From Microbacterium oxydans (GTDB taxonomy: Bacteria > Actinomycetota > Actinomycetes > Actinomycetales > Microbacteriaceae): a stretch of DNA of 64,000 nt. The DNA is taken from contig NZ_FMIR01000010.1 in NCBI RefSeq assembly GCF_900095745.1, forward strand, positions 115,845-179,844, given 5' to 3'. Below the pieces are notes generated by a model. That model ran no database searches and was not told the origin of the DNA. It saw only the letters and a list, made by a program, of their open reading frames with translations. This document shows positions 1-7,644 of the stretch, in pieces (position 1 is the first letter of the stretch; each line of letters starts with the position of its first letter). The position numbers were made by a program, and so were the translations under genes.

Positions 1-1
1 C

Positions 2-373
2 GACTGCGCCGATCCTGTGATCATCCCCGACGGAGCGGATGCCGTCGAGCAGGCGCTGCGCGGACTCCTCGCCCGCGGCGTGCGGCTCATCGTCACCACC
101 GGCGGCACCGGCATCTCCCCGCGCGACGAGACCCCCGAGGGCACCGCGCGCGTGCTCGATCGACAGCTCCCGGGAATCTCGGAGGAGCTGCGGCGGCAGG
201 GGGCCGCGAAGTTCCCCGCCGCGCTGCTCAGCCGCGGCCTCGCCGGCACCGCGCAGGGCGCGCTGATCGTGAACCTCCCCGGTTCGCCCGGCGGTGTCGC
301 CGACGGCATGCCGGTCATCCTGTCGGTCACCCCGCATGTGATCGCCCAGCTCGACGGAGAGGACCACCGATGA
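2..373 (+). CDS. MoaB/MogA-type molybdopterin adenylyltransferase, C-terminal part
   Basis: The reading frame is open from the window edge, so the true start lies outside. The visible part carries the molybdopterin-binding motif TTGGTGISPRDETPE and the later NLPGSPGG loop, both typical of the MogA/MoaB family, which adenylylates molybdopterin before molybdate insertion. It overlaps moaE by four bases (ATGA), so the two are translationally coupled. The visible 118 or so residues are most of a family of about 160-190 residues, so roughly the first third is missing. Whether it is a lone MoaB or the tail of a fusion (for example MoaC-MogA) cannot be told, but a separate moaC nearby argues against that fusion. 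Confidence 0.9.
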   Translation, partial: DCADPVIIPDGADAVEQALRGLLARGVRLIVTTGGTGISPRDETPEGTARVLDRQLPGISEELRRQGAAKFPAALLSRGLAGTAQGALIVNLPGSPGGVADGMPVILSVTPHVIAQLDGEDHR

Positions 374-804
374 CCGTCACCCTGGCCGCGATCAGCGACA
401 CCGAACTGTCTCTCGACGCGCACCTCGCCGCTGTCGACGACGACCGCGCGGGCGCGGTCACGACATTCCTCGGACGCGTCCGCGACCACGACCCGGATGC
501 CGCCGGAGAGGTCGTCGCCCTCGAGTACTCCTCGCACCCGGATGCCGAGCGGATCCTCCGCGACCTCGCGGAGAAGGCCGTCGCCACGGGCGTGAGCCGA
601 GAGGCGATCATCGCCGTGAGCCACCGCATCGGTCGACTTCCGGTCGGCTCGGCCGCTGTCGTCGTCGCGGTCGCCGCCGCGCATCGCGACGAGGCCTTCG
701 TGGTGTGCCGCGAGATGATCGAGGCCATCAAGCGCGAGCTCCCGGTCTGGAAGCGTCAGGTCGAGGCCGACGGCACCACGGCGTGGAAGGGCATCGGCGG
801 CTGA
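370..804 (+). CDS. moaE: Molybdopterin synthase catalytic subunit MoaE
   Basis: A 144-residue protein of normal MoaE length. It joins two MoaD subunits to transfer sulfur to precursor Z (cPMP), making molybdopterin. The family's C-terminal active-site segment VWKRQVEADGTTAWKG is present with both lysines, and the middle has the typical EYSSHPDAE and SHRIGRLPVG stretches. The start overlaps the preceding gene's stop (ATGA). Only three bases separate its stop from the stop of the convergent moaD gene, so its partner subunit is transcribed from the opposite strand. Confidence 0.95.
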   Translation: MTVTLAAISDTELSLDAHLAAVDDDRAGAVTTFLGRVRDHDPDAAGEVVALEYSSHPDAERILRDLAEKAVATGVSREAIIAVSHRIGRLPVGSAAVVVAVAAAHRDEAFVVCREMIEAIKRELPVWKRQVEADGTTAWKGIGG

Positions 805-807
805 ACC

Positions 808-1041
808 TCAGCCTCCGGCGAACGGAGGCAGCACGTCGACGGTCCCCACCCCCGCCAGCGCGAAGTCGTCGTCCACCCTGGCGCCGTCGACGAGCAGCGC
901 ACAGCGGTCGAGGATCGCTCCGAGCGCCGGATGGGTCTCCACGAGCTCGGCCCGCAGCGCGCCGAGAGTCACGGCATCCGAGGGCTCCGTCGCCCGGCCC
1001 GCCGCATCCTCCGCGGCCGCGAAGTAACGCACCGTGGCCAT
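808..1041 (-). CDS. moaD: Molybdopterin synthase sulfur carrier subunit MoaD
   Basis: A 77-residue beta-grasp protein that ends in the essential Gly-Gly (DVLPPFAGG), which is adenylated by MoeB and turned into a thiocarboxylate for MoaE. The N-terminal MATVRYFAAAEDAAG is typical of MoaD. It is the last gene of the leftward moeB-moeA-moaC-mobA-DUF6457-moaD operon and its start overlaps the preceding stop by one base. The activating enzyme MoeB is the first gene of the same operon. Confidence 0.93.
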   Translation of the reverse strand: MATVRYFAAAEDAAGRATEPSDAVTLGALRAELVETHPALGAILDRCALLVDGARVDDDFALAGVGTVDVLPPFAGG

Positions 1042-1322
1042 CAGCTCGGCTCCTGAGCCGCATGCGCGTTCGCGAGCTCGACGATCGCGGCCACCGCCGC
1101 ACGCACGTCGTCGGGCGAGCCACCCGCGCGACCGGCGACCAGACCGGCCACGAAGGCGCTGAACGGCGCCGCCGGGCGCGCGACCCCGTTCGCGACGTCT
1201 CGGGCGAGGTCGAGGATCAGCCCGACCGGCGCATCCTCCTCGCCCAGGTCGAATCTTTCACGCAGCTCGGCCGCCCAGGCGTCGAGCGCCTCCGGAGGAA
1301 GGGTGCGACTGTTCTCGGTCAT
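1041..1322 (-). CDS. DUF6457 protein, molybdopterin-guanine dinucleotide partner
   Basis: A 93-residue, acidic, mostly helical protein starting MTENSRTLPPEALDAW. Small proteins of this kind are regularly found directly beside mobA in actinobacteria and have been grouped as DUF6457. No catalytic motif can be seen. The start chosen (ATG overlapping the mobA stop as ATGA) fits the coupling pattern of this operon; the longer open frame upstream is inside mobA and is ignored. A role in making or handling the guanine-dinucleotide form of the cofactor is inferred from position only. Confidence 0.75.
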   Translation of the reverse strand: MTENSRTLPPEALDAWAAELRERFDLGEEDAPVGLILDLARDVANGVARPAAPFSAFVAGLVAGRAGGSPDDVRAAVAAIVELANAHAAQEPS

Positions 1323-1927
1323 GGCGTCTCCTCGAGTTCCTGTCGTGCGCGAGCCAGGTCGGCGGGCGAGTCGATGTCGGCGGTAATCCCCTCCTGGTCG
1401 ACGACCCACTCGATGGCGAGGCCACCGAGGAGTGCGCGGACGGAGGCATTCCGGTCGGTCTCGATCCCGTCGAGCGCGCGGCGGACCGATTCCGTGCGGT
1501 AGAGGCCGGCCAGCCACTGCGGCTGCCCGTCTGCAGAGAACACGACTCCCTCGACGGATGCCGGGGCCGCGGCATCGTCGGAGCGGTGGGCGAGTAATCC
1601 CTGCACGACGGCGTCCGGTCGCGCGAGATCACCGGCGAGGATCAGCACCCCGTCGGCCGCGATCTGCGCGAGTCCGGCCGCGATCCCCGCGACCGGGCCA
1701 CCCAGCGGCGGCTCCTCCCACGTCCAAACCACGTCGCCCGACTCCTCGAGCACCGGACCGACCGCCACGATCGGGCCCACACCCGCATCGACCACCGCAT
1801 CCACGGTGCGCGCCAGCAGCGATCGCCCCTCCAGCACGAGAAGAGGCTTCGCGATGCCGCCCATCCGATGCCCCTCGCCGCCCACGAGCAGCACGGCGCC
1901 GACCTCGGCGTGCGACGACGTGGTCAC
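1319..1927 (-). CDS. mobA: Molybdenum cofactor guanylyltransferase MobA-like
   Basis: A 202-residue nucleotidyltransferase. The N-terminal LLVGGEGHRMGGIAKPLL is the GG-x-x-RMGG-x-K nucleotide-binding signature, and LILAGDLARPD supplies the metal-binding aspartate region. MobA couples GTP to molybdopterin to give the bis-MGD form used by nitrate reductases, which fits the narGHJI operon 11 kb away. It starts with GTG overlapping the moaC stop (GTGA). A relative that makes MCD or an FDA-like nucleotidyltransferase is possible, but the MGD-dependent NarG next door favours MobA. Confidence 0.85.
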   Translation of the reverse strand: MTTSSHAEVGAVLLVGGEGHRMGGIAKPLLVLEGRSLLARTVDAVVDAGVGPIVAVGPVLEESGDVVWTWEEPPLGGPVAGIAAGLAQIAADGVLILAGDLARPDAVVQGLLAHRSDDAAAPASVEGVVFSADGQPQWLAGLYRTESVRRALDGIETDRNASVRALLGGLAIEWVVDQEGITADIDSPADLARARQELEETP

Positions 1928-2397
1928 TCCCCCGGCCTCCGCCAGGAACCGCTGCGCCCACCCTCCTTGGCGACGATGCGCACGTTCTCGATCGTCACCG
2001 CGCGGTCCACACCCTTGATCATGTCGACCACGGCGAGCGCGGCGACCGAGACGGCGGTGAGCGCCTCCATCTCGACCCCGGTGCGGTCGGCCGTGCGCAC
2101 GGTCGCGCTGATCCGGATCCCGGTGTCTTCGATGTCGAGGTAGACGACCGCGCCGTGCACGCCGATGACGTGCGCGAGTGGCAGCAGCTCCGGCGTGCGC
2201 TTCGCCGCCTGGATGCCGGCGATGCGGGCCACTGCGAGCACATCACCCTTGGGCACCGTGCCGTCGCGGAGCAGGGCGACCGTTTCCGGCGCGCAGCGCA
2301 CGAAGCCCGCGGCGGTCGCGGCCCGCACGGTCGGTTGCTTCTCGGTCACATCGACCATGCGCGCGTGGCCGGCCGAATCCAGGTGAGTGAAGGTCAT
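1924..2397 (-). CDS. moaC: Cyclic pyranopterin monophosphate synthase MoaC
   Basis: A 157-residue protein, normal for MoaC, which converts the MoaA product 3',8-cyclo-GTP into cPMP. Recognisable blocks are KGDVLAVARIAGIQAAKRT, LLPLAHVIGVHG, TADRTGVEMEALTA and VDMIKGVD, the last containing the Asp and Lys used in catalysis. The usual C-terminal GGKSG reads GGRSG, a mild variation. The ATG overlaps the moeA stop. moaA itself is not here but ends the nar operon about 5 kb to the right. Confidence 0.95.
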   Translation of the reverse strand: MTFTHLDSAGHARMVDVTEKQPTVRAATAAGFVRCAPETVALLRDGTVPKGDVLAVARIAGIQAAKRTPELLPLAHVIGVHGAVVYLDIEDTGIRISATVRTADRTGVEMEALTAVSVAALAVVDMIKGVDRAVTIENVRIVAKEGGRSGSWRRPGE

Positions 2398-3620
2398 GAC
2401 AGCTCCAGCACGTCGATGAGGTCGCCGGCCTCGACCTGGTCGGTCTCGGCGGCGACGATGGCATAGGCGGTGGCGACCCCGAGGCCGACCGCGAGGTGCG
2501 AACCGGATCCCCCGCGGGTCGCCGGGTGCACGCGACCGTCCGCGTCGATCACGGCGGGCAGATACTGACGACGACCGGGAGGGGTGCGCCACCCGGTGCC
2601 CGCGGCGAGACGCCGGAGCGGGCGATGGATCTCCCGACGGCCCTGCAGACGCAGCAGCGCGGGACGCACCAGCACCTCGAAAGAGACGGCCACGCTCACC
2701 GGATTGCCGGGCAGCCCGAACAGCAGCATGCCCGCGTCCGTCGCTCCGAACCCCTGGGGCTTGCCCGGCTGCATCGCGACCTTCACGAACTCCATCGCGT
2801 CGCTCAGACCCTGCCGCACCGGCTCGTATGCGCCGGCGCTCACACCCCCGGAGAAGATCACGGCATCGAGCCCGAGTGCGCTCGCACGCGCCACAGCGTC
2901 GGCCGGGCCGGCACCATCGTCGCCGACGACCTCGCGGAACACGACCTCGGCGCCAGCCTCGACCACGAGCCCGGCGAGCAGAAGGCCGTTCGACTCGGGA
3001 ATCTGCCCTCGGGCCAGAGGCTCCCCCGGAGGCACGAGTTCGGCGCCGGTCGAGACGATCGCCACTCGCGGCCGCGGGGCGACGGCGACCCGCGCGATGC
3101 CGACGGATGCCAGTGCGGCCAGCTGCCGGGCGCCGAGCAGCGCGCCCTGGTCGAGCACGACGGCGCCGACCGCGGCATCCGCCCCCGCCCGACGCACATG
3201 CGCGCCCTCCGCCGCCGGCGCGCGAACGATCCGGATCTCGCCCAGGGAATCGGCGAGGCCACCGGCGGTGTCTTCGAAAGGCACGATCGTGTCGGCCGCA
3301 GCCGGCACCGGGGCGCCGGTCATGATGCGGGCGGCCGTGCCCCGAGCGAGTGGTGGATCCTCCGCGCTGCCCGCCGGGACGTCCGCCACGACGCGCAGCA
3401 CCGCCGGATGCGCGTCGGATGCCGTGGCGACGTCGGCGAAACGCACCGCGAAGCCGTCCATCGCAGAGTTGTCGAAAACGGGGACGGGGTTCTGCGCGCG
3501 AGCAGGGTCCGTCAGCGTGAAGCCGATCGCCTCGCCCAGAGCCCGGGTGACCGCCGGACGGGTCCGTACGGCGGCGAGCACCACGGCGAGCTGCTCTTCG
3601 ACCGTGCGCATGCCGCTCAT
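2394..3620 (-). CDS. moeA: Molybdopterin molybdenumtransferase MoeA
   Basis: A 408-residue protein that inserts molybdate into adenylylated molybdopterin. It shows the N-terminal AQNPVPVFDNSAMDGFAV segment, the central ESNGLLLAGLV, IFSGGVSAGAYEPVRQGL and MQPGKPQGFG, and FGLPGNPVS. The catalytic loop normally has Asp after SGGVSxG (DY-type); here a Glu (AYEP) takes its place, a conservative change. The start is ATG in an ATGA overlap with moeB; a longer open frame upstream is inside moeB and was not used. Confidence 0.95.
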   Translation of the reverse strand: MSGMRTVEEQLAVVLAAVRTRPAVTRALGEAIGFTLTDPARAQNPVPVFDNSAMDGFAVRFADVATASDAHPAVLRVVADVPAGSAEDPPLARGTAARIMTGAPVPAAADTIVPFEDTAGGLADSLGEIRIVRAPAAEGAHVRRAGADAAVGAVVLDQGALLGARQLAALASVGIARVAVAPRPRVAIVSTGAELVPPGEPLARGQIPESNGLLLAGLVVEAGAEVVFREVVGDDGAGPADAVARASALGLDAVIFSGGVSAGAYEPVRQGLSDAMEFVKVAMQPGKPQGFGATDAGMLLFGLPGNPVSVAVSFEVLVRPALLRLQGRREIHRPLRRLAAGTGWRTPPGRRQYLPAVIDADGRVHPATRGGSGSHLAVGLGVATAYAIVAAETDQVEAGDLIDVLELS

Positions 3621-4711
3621 CGCGCGCTCCAGGCGTCCATGCCGCCGGTCAGCACCACGGCATCGGCCCCGGCGCTCCGCAGCGCGGCCGCCGCGCGCAC
3701 CGCCCGCACCCCGCGTCGGCACACCACCACGACCCGGCCCTCTGCGGCGAATACCTCGGGACGACCGAGCACTTCCGCCAGCGGAGCGTGCCGGGATCCG
3801 GGGATCGCCCCGAAGGCGATCTCATCCGCCTCGCGCACATCGAGCACGAACGCTCCGGCGGCGATCTCGTCGTCGAGTGCACCCGCGGCGATGTGAGGCA
3901 CGGCGGCGCGAGCCGGAACCGAGGTTGCCGCGCTGGTCGCCTCCGCGCGCCCCCGCAGCGGAACCTCGCTCATCCGGCCCCGCAACGCGTCGATCAGCAG
4001 CACCCGACCGAACAGCGGCTCGCCGATGCCGGCGATGAGTTTGATGGCCTCCATCGCGAGCACCGATCCGACCTGCAGGCAGAGCGCCCCGAGCACTCCC
4101 ACCGCCGCGCAGCTCGGCAGCTCGCCGACCCCCTCGGGCGGGTACAGGTCGCTCAGTACGACGGGCGGCACTCCGGCGGGTGGTGCCGACCAGAACACCG
4201 TCACCTGTGCGGCGAACTCCTGCACGACACCCCACACCAGCGGTACCCCGAGCCGCTCGCACGCGGCAGCCACCAGCGTGCGGGTCTCGAACGTGTCGGA
4301 GCCGTCGATCACGAGGTCGGCACCGGCCAGCAGCACCTCGGCGTTCGTCGCGGTCAGTCGTTCGCGCACGGGAAGCACGGTCGTCTCGGGTGCGAGATCC
4401 GCCGCGACGCGCACCGCGCTGTCGACCTTAGGCGCATCGACGTCGGCGAGCCGGTGCAGCACCTGCCGCTGCAGGTTCGAGAGCTCGACGACGTCATCAT
4501 CGATGACCGTGAGAGTGCCGACGCCGGCTGCGGCGAGCGCGAGCACGACAGGGGATCCGAGCCCGCCCGCGCCGACGACGGCGACGTGAGCTGCGCGCAA
4601 CCGTCGCTGGCCGAGTTCCCCCAGGTCGGCGAGGACGAGGTGCCGCGCGGTCCGCTGGGCTTCGGCGGCGCTGAGTGCTGCGACGGGCTCGACGAGCGGA
4701 GGCAGCGGCAT
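3617..4711 (-). CDS. moeB: MoaD-activating adenylyltransferase fused to rhodanese (MoeB-like)
   Basis: A 364-residue two-domain protein. Residues about 15-255 are a ThiF/MoeB/E1-like fold with the ATP motif GAGGLGSPVVLALAAAGVG, the IDDDVVELSNLQRQ block and the SCAAVGVLG catalytic-cysteine region. Residues about 270-364 are a rhodanese domain with the active loop CRRGVR. It activates MoaD and can supply the sulfur itself. The zinc CxxC pair usual in E. coli MoeB around the PPVVLSDLYPPEG segment is missing. It heads the operon; a TAGCCT box lies 6 nt before the ATG, suggesting a leaderless transcript. Confidence 0.92.
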   Translation of the reverse strand: MPLPPLVEPVAALSAAEAQRTARHLVLADLGELGQRRLRAAHVAVVGAGGLGSPVVLALAAAGVGTLTVIDDDVVELSNLQRQVLHRLADVDAPKVDSAVRVAADLAPETTVLPVRERLTATNAEVLLAGADLVIDGSDTFETRTLVAAACERLGVPLVWGVVQEFAAQVTVFWSAPPAGVPPVVLSDLYPPEGVGELPSCAAVGVLGALCLQVGSVLAMEAIKLIAGIGEPLFGRVLLIDALRGRMSEVPLRGRAEATSAATSVPARAAVPHIAAGALDDEIAAGAFVLDVREADEIAFGAIPGSRHAPLAEVLGRPEVFAAEGRVVVVCRRGVRAVRAAAALRSAGADAVVLTGGMDAWSAR

Positions 4712-4866
4712 GCGCTCAGGCTACCCCGGGACGCGTGGCGGCGGCCCCTTCGAGCGCCGGAGAAATCCCCCGCCGAGGGACCGATGATGCGACAGATCTC
4801 CGCGGATGCGGAATATGCACGGCAGAGGGCCTGGATCTGCGGAATCCGCCGCTCTAGGCTCGGGCT
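4712..4866. promoter_or_regulatory. Divergent promoter region between moeB and the HTH-TOBE gene
   Basis: A 155-base gap between divergent genes. On the minus strand TAGCCT (4723 to 4718) sits 6 nt before the moeB ATG. On the plus strand TAGGCT (4855-4860) sits 6 nt before the GTG at 4867. Both fit -10 boxes for leaderless transcripts; clear -35 boxes are not visible. A molybdate-responsive operator could lie here but I cannot point to one with confidence. Confidence 0.55.
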
Positions 4867-5256
4867 GTGACCACCTATCGCATCGCCGAAGCCGCACGGT
4901 TGCTCGGCGTGAGCGACGACACCGTCCGGCGGTGGATCGACCAGGACGCATTGCCGGTCACCGCCGACAGTCCCGCCCGCATCCCCGGCGAGGCTCTCGC
5001 CCAGCACGCGGTCGCCCTCGCCGCCGCGCCACCCACTCCGGGCGATGTGCTCTCCAGCGCGCGCAACCGCTTCACGGGACTCGTCACCCGCGTGCAGATC
5101 GACGGCGTCATGGCGCAGGTCGACATCCAGGCGGGTCCGCATCGATTCGTATCGCTGCTCTCGGCCGAGGCCGTTCGCGAGCTCGATCTGCAGCCGGGGT
5201 CTCTCGCCGTCGCGGTGATCAAGGCGACCACCGTGATCGTGGAGACGCCGCGGTGA
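4867..5256 (+). CDS. HTH-TOBE molybdate/molybdopterin-binding protein
   Basis: A 129-residue protein. Residues 3-45 are an excisionase/MerR-like helix-turn-helix (YRIAEAARLLGVSDDTVRRW). Residues about 62-127 are a TOBE/Mop domain (SARNRFTGLVTRV ... PGSLAVAVIKATTVIVE), the molybdate-binding fold also found in ModE and at the C-terminus of ModC. It is the first gene of the modABC operon and its stop overlaps the GTG of modA. The ModC of this window lacks a Mop domain, so this protein probably acts as the molybdate sensor, either as regulator or storage protein. It begins with GTG, 6 nt after a TAGGCT box. Confidence 0.85.
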   Translation: MTTYRIAEAARLLGVSDDTVRRWIDQDALPVTADSPARIPGEALAQHAVALAAAPPTPGDVLSSARNRFTGLVTRVQIDGVMAQVDIQAGPHRFVSLLSAEAVRELDLQPGSLAVAVIKATTVIVETPR

Positions 5257-6023
5257 ACCACCGGCTCCTCACTGGGTCGGCAGCGCTGGTCCTCGCCCTG
5301 CTGCTGGGCGGATGCTCTGCAGCCCCCTCCGCAGACCCGTCACCCTCTGCCGCCGATGGCGAGCTCACCGGCGAGGTGACCGTCTTCGCCGCGGCTTCCT
5401 TGAGCCCGGTCTTCGACGAGATCGCGGCGGCGTTCACCGCGGAACATCCGGCGGTCGAGGTCGCCCCGATCGTCTACGACGGGTCGAGCGTGCTCGTGAC
5501 GCAGCTCACCGAGGGCGCACAGGCCGACGTGCTCGCCACGGCCGACGAGCGCACGATGCAGACGCTCGTCGACACCGGACTCGCCGAAGACCCGGAGTCG
5601 TTCGCGACGAACACCCTCGTGGTCGCGGTGCCCGCAGGAAACCCCGCCGGCATCACCTCACTCGCCGACCTCGCGGAAGCGACCACCGTGCTGTGCGCGC
5701 CCGAGGTGCCCTGCGGAGCGGCGTCGCAGACGCTCCTCCGCACCGCCGGCGTCTCGGTCACGGCGGCGAGCCTTGAGCAGAACGTCTCCGCGGTCCTGCA
5801 GAAGATCGTCGCCGGCGAAGCGGACGCCGGTCTGGTCTACGCGACCGACGTGGTGGGCGAAGACGTCGAGAGCTTCGCGCCGGAGGGCAGCGACGAGGTC
5901 GTGAACCGCTACCCGATCGTCGCACTCGACGGCGCCACGGAAGCCGGAAGAGCATTCACTGAGTTCGTGCGGGGTCCGGTCGGCCGCCAGATCCTCGCCG
6001 ACCACGGCTTCGGTACGCCGTGA
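5253..6023 (+). CDS. modA: Molybdate ABC transporter substrate-binding lipoprotein ModA
   Basis: A 256-residue protein beginning with GTG inside the previous stop (GTGA). It has a lipoprotein signal: VNHRLL, a hydrophobic stretch and the lipobox LGGC with Cys21. After a Ser/Pro-rich linker the mature domain starts EVTVFAAASLSPVFDEIAAAF, the ModA signature for binding tetrahedral oxyanions, and includes DGSSVLVTQLTEGAQADVLA. It captures molybdate (or tungstate) outside the membrane for ModBC. Confidence 0.95.
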   Translation: MNHRLLTGSAALVLALLLGGCSAAPSADPSPSAADGELTGEVTVFAAASLSPVFDEIAAAFTAEHPAVEVAPIVYDGSSVLVTQLTEGAQADVLATADERTMQTLVDTGLAEDPESFATNTLVVAVPAGNPAGITSLADLAEATTVLCAPEVPCGAASQTLLRTAGVSVTAASLEQNVSAVLQKIVAGEADAGLVYATDVVGEDVESFAPEGSDEVVNRYPIVALDGATEAGRAFTEFVRGPVGRQILADHGFGTP

Positions 6024-6883
6024 TCGGGGATCGGCCCGCGAGGCGGAGCATGACGAGGACGAGCACGACGAGGATGCGACGGGTCGACACGGGAGCGGCA
6101 CCCCCCTTCCTCCTCGTCGCGCCCGCCGTGCTCGGCATCCTCCTGCTCGCGCTGCCGCTGGTCGCCCTGCTCACGCGCGCATCCTGGTCGACCTTCTGGA
6201 CCGACATCACCTCGACGGTGGCACTGGATGCCCTCCGCCTCTCACTCACCACCGGACTCGCCGCCACCGCGCTGTGCATCGTGCTCGGCCTGCCGCTCGC
6301 CCTTCTCATCGCCCGCTCGGGGCCGCGCACCTCCGCCCTGCTGCGGGCTCTCGTCGCGGTGCCGCTCGTGCTCCCGCCGATGGTGGGCGGGGTGGCTCTG
6401 CTGTTCCTCCTCGGCCGCTCCAGTCCGCTCGGGGGCCTCATCGCCGCGTGGTTCGGCACCGGCATCCCGTTCACGCCGGCGGCCGTGGTGCTCGCGCAGG
6501 CGTTCGTGGCGCTGCCGTTCCTGGTGCTCGCGGTCGAGGGGACGATCCGCAGCACGGGAAGCCGATACGAGCGCACGGCTGCCACGCTCGGGGCCTCGCC
6601 GAGCACGGTGCTGTGGCGGGTGACGCTGCCCCTCGCCGCGCCCGGCATCGTGGTCGGGGTGATCCTCTGCTTCGCCCGCGCCATCGGCGAGTTCGGGGCC
6701 ACGGCCCTGTTCGCCGGCAACGCCCCCGGAGTGACGCAGACGATGCCGCTCGCGATCTATACCGCCTTCAACGGCGCCGGTGCGGGCCGCGAGACGGCGG
6801 TGGCCCTGTCGATCCTGCTGCTGGGGACTGCCGTCGCCGTGCTGCTGCTCGTGCGGGCGTGGCGGCCGGGGGCCCTCCGATGA
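6020..6883 (+). CDS. modB: Molybdate ABC transporter permease ModB
   Basis: A 287-residue permease with about five or six membrane helices. The EAA cytoplasmic loop reads YERTAATLGASPSTVLWRVT followed by LPLAAPGIVVGVILCFARAIGEFGAT, typical of ModB/CysW proteins. I use the GTG in the GTGA overlap with modA; an ATG ten codons later (6050) is an alternative, and the basic residues before the first helix look like a cytoplasmic leader in either case. Confidence 0.93.
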   Translation: MIGDRPARRSMTRTSTTRMRRVDTGAAPPFLLVAPAVLGILLLALPLVALLTRASWSTFWTDITSTVALDALRLSLTTGLAATALCIVLGLPLALLIARSGPRTSALLRALVAVPLVLPPMVGGVALLFLLGRSSPLGGLIAAWFGTGIPFTPAAVVLAQAFVALPFLVLAVEGTIRSTGSRYERTAATLGASPSTVLWRVTLPLAAPGIVVGVILCFARAIGEFGATALFAGNAPGVTQTMPLAIYTAFNGAGAGRETAVALSILLLGTAVAVLLLVRAWRPGALR

Positions 6884-7611
6884 CCGGCGACGTCGGCTCC
6901 GAGGCCGCATCCCTCGACGCTCACGTCGTCGTGCGACATGCGGGGCTCGATGCCGCACTCCGCGTCGCCGCGGGCGAGTTCGTCGCGATCATGGGCCCGA
7001 GCGGTGCCGGCAAGACCTCTCTCCTCGAGGCGATCGCGGGACTCGTGCGGCTCGACGCGGGGCACGTCGACCTCGACGGGCTCCGCCTCTCCGGGCCGCG
7101 GCAGCACACGCCGCCGTCGCGCCGCGCGATCGGCCTGCTCGGGCAGGACGCCCTGCTGTTTCCGCACATGACCGCTGCGCAGAACATCGCCTTCGCCGCC
7201 CGGGCCGCCGGACGCACCCGAGAGGAGTCCACCCGGCGCGCCACCGAGTGGCTGGGCCGCATCGGCCTCGCCGGGTATGGCGATCGGCGGCCCGATGAGC
7301 TCTCCGGCGGGCAGCGCCAGCGCATCGCCCTCGCGCGAGCCCTCGCCGCCTCGCCGCGACTGCTGCTGCTCGATGAGCCGTTCACCTCGCTCGACGTCGA
7401 GGCCGCGGCCCAGCTGCGCGAGGTCGTGCGCGAACAGCGCGGAGCCACCACGACGATCCTCGTCTCGCACGGCATCCTCGACGCCCAGGCTCTCGCGGAG
7501 CGGCTGGTGATCGTGCAGGCCGGGCGCATCGTTCAGGATGCCGCCGTCGCTGAAGTGCTCACCTCCCCGGCGACCCCTTTCGCCGCGGCCGTCGCCGATT
7601 CGGCACGCTGA
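6880..7611 (+). CDS. modC: Molybdate ABC transporter ATPase ModC, short form
   Basis: A 243-residue ATPase with Walker A GPSGAGKTS, signature LSGGQRQRIALARALA and Walker B LLLLDEPFTSLD. ModC proteins are commonly about 350 residues because of a C-terminal Mop/TOBE regulatory domain; this one stops after the nucleotide-binding domain. The missing domain exists as a separate protein at the head of the operon. The ATG overlaps the modB stop. It ends 33 bases from the stop of the convergent moaA gene. Confidence 0.93.
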   Translation: MTGDVGSEAASLDAHVVVRHAGLDAALRVAAGEFVAIMGPSGAGKTSLLEAIAGLVRLDAGHVDLDGLRLSGPRQHTPPSRRAIGLLGQDALLFPHMTAAQNIAFAARAAGRTREESTRRATEWLGRIGLAGYGDRRPDELSGGQRQRIALARALAASPRLLLLDEPFTSLDVEAAAQLREVVREQRGATTTILVSHGILDAQALAERLVIVQAGRIVQDAAVAEVLTSPATPFAAAVADSAR

Positions 7612-7644
7612 GCGTCCGGCCGATCCGGGCTCCCCCTCAGGCGA

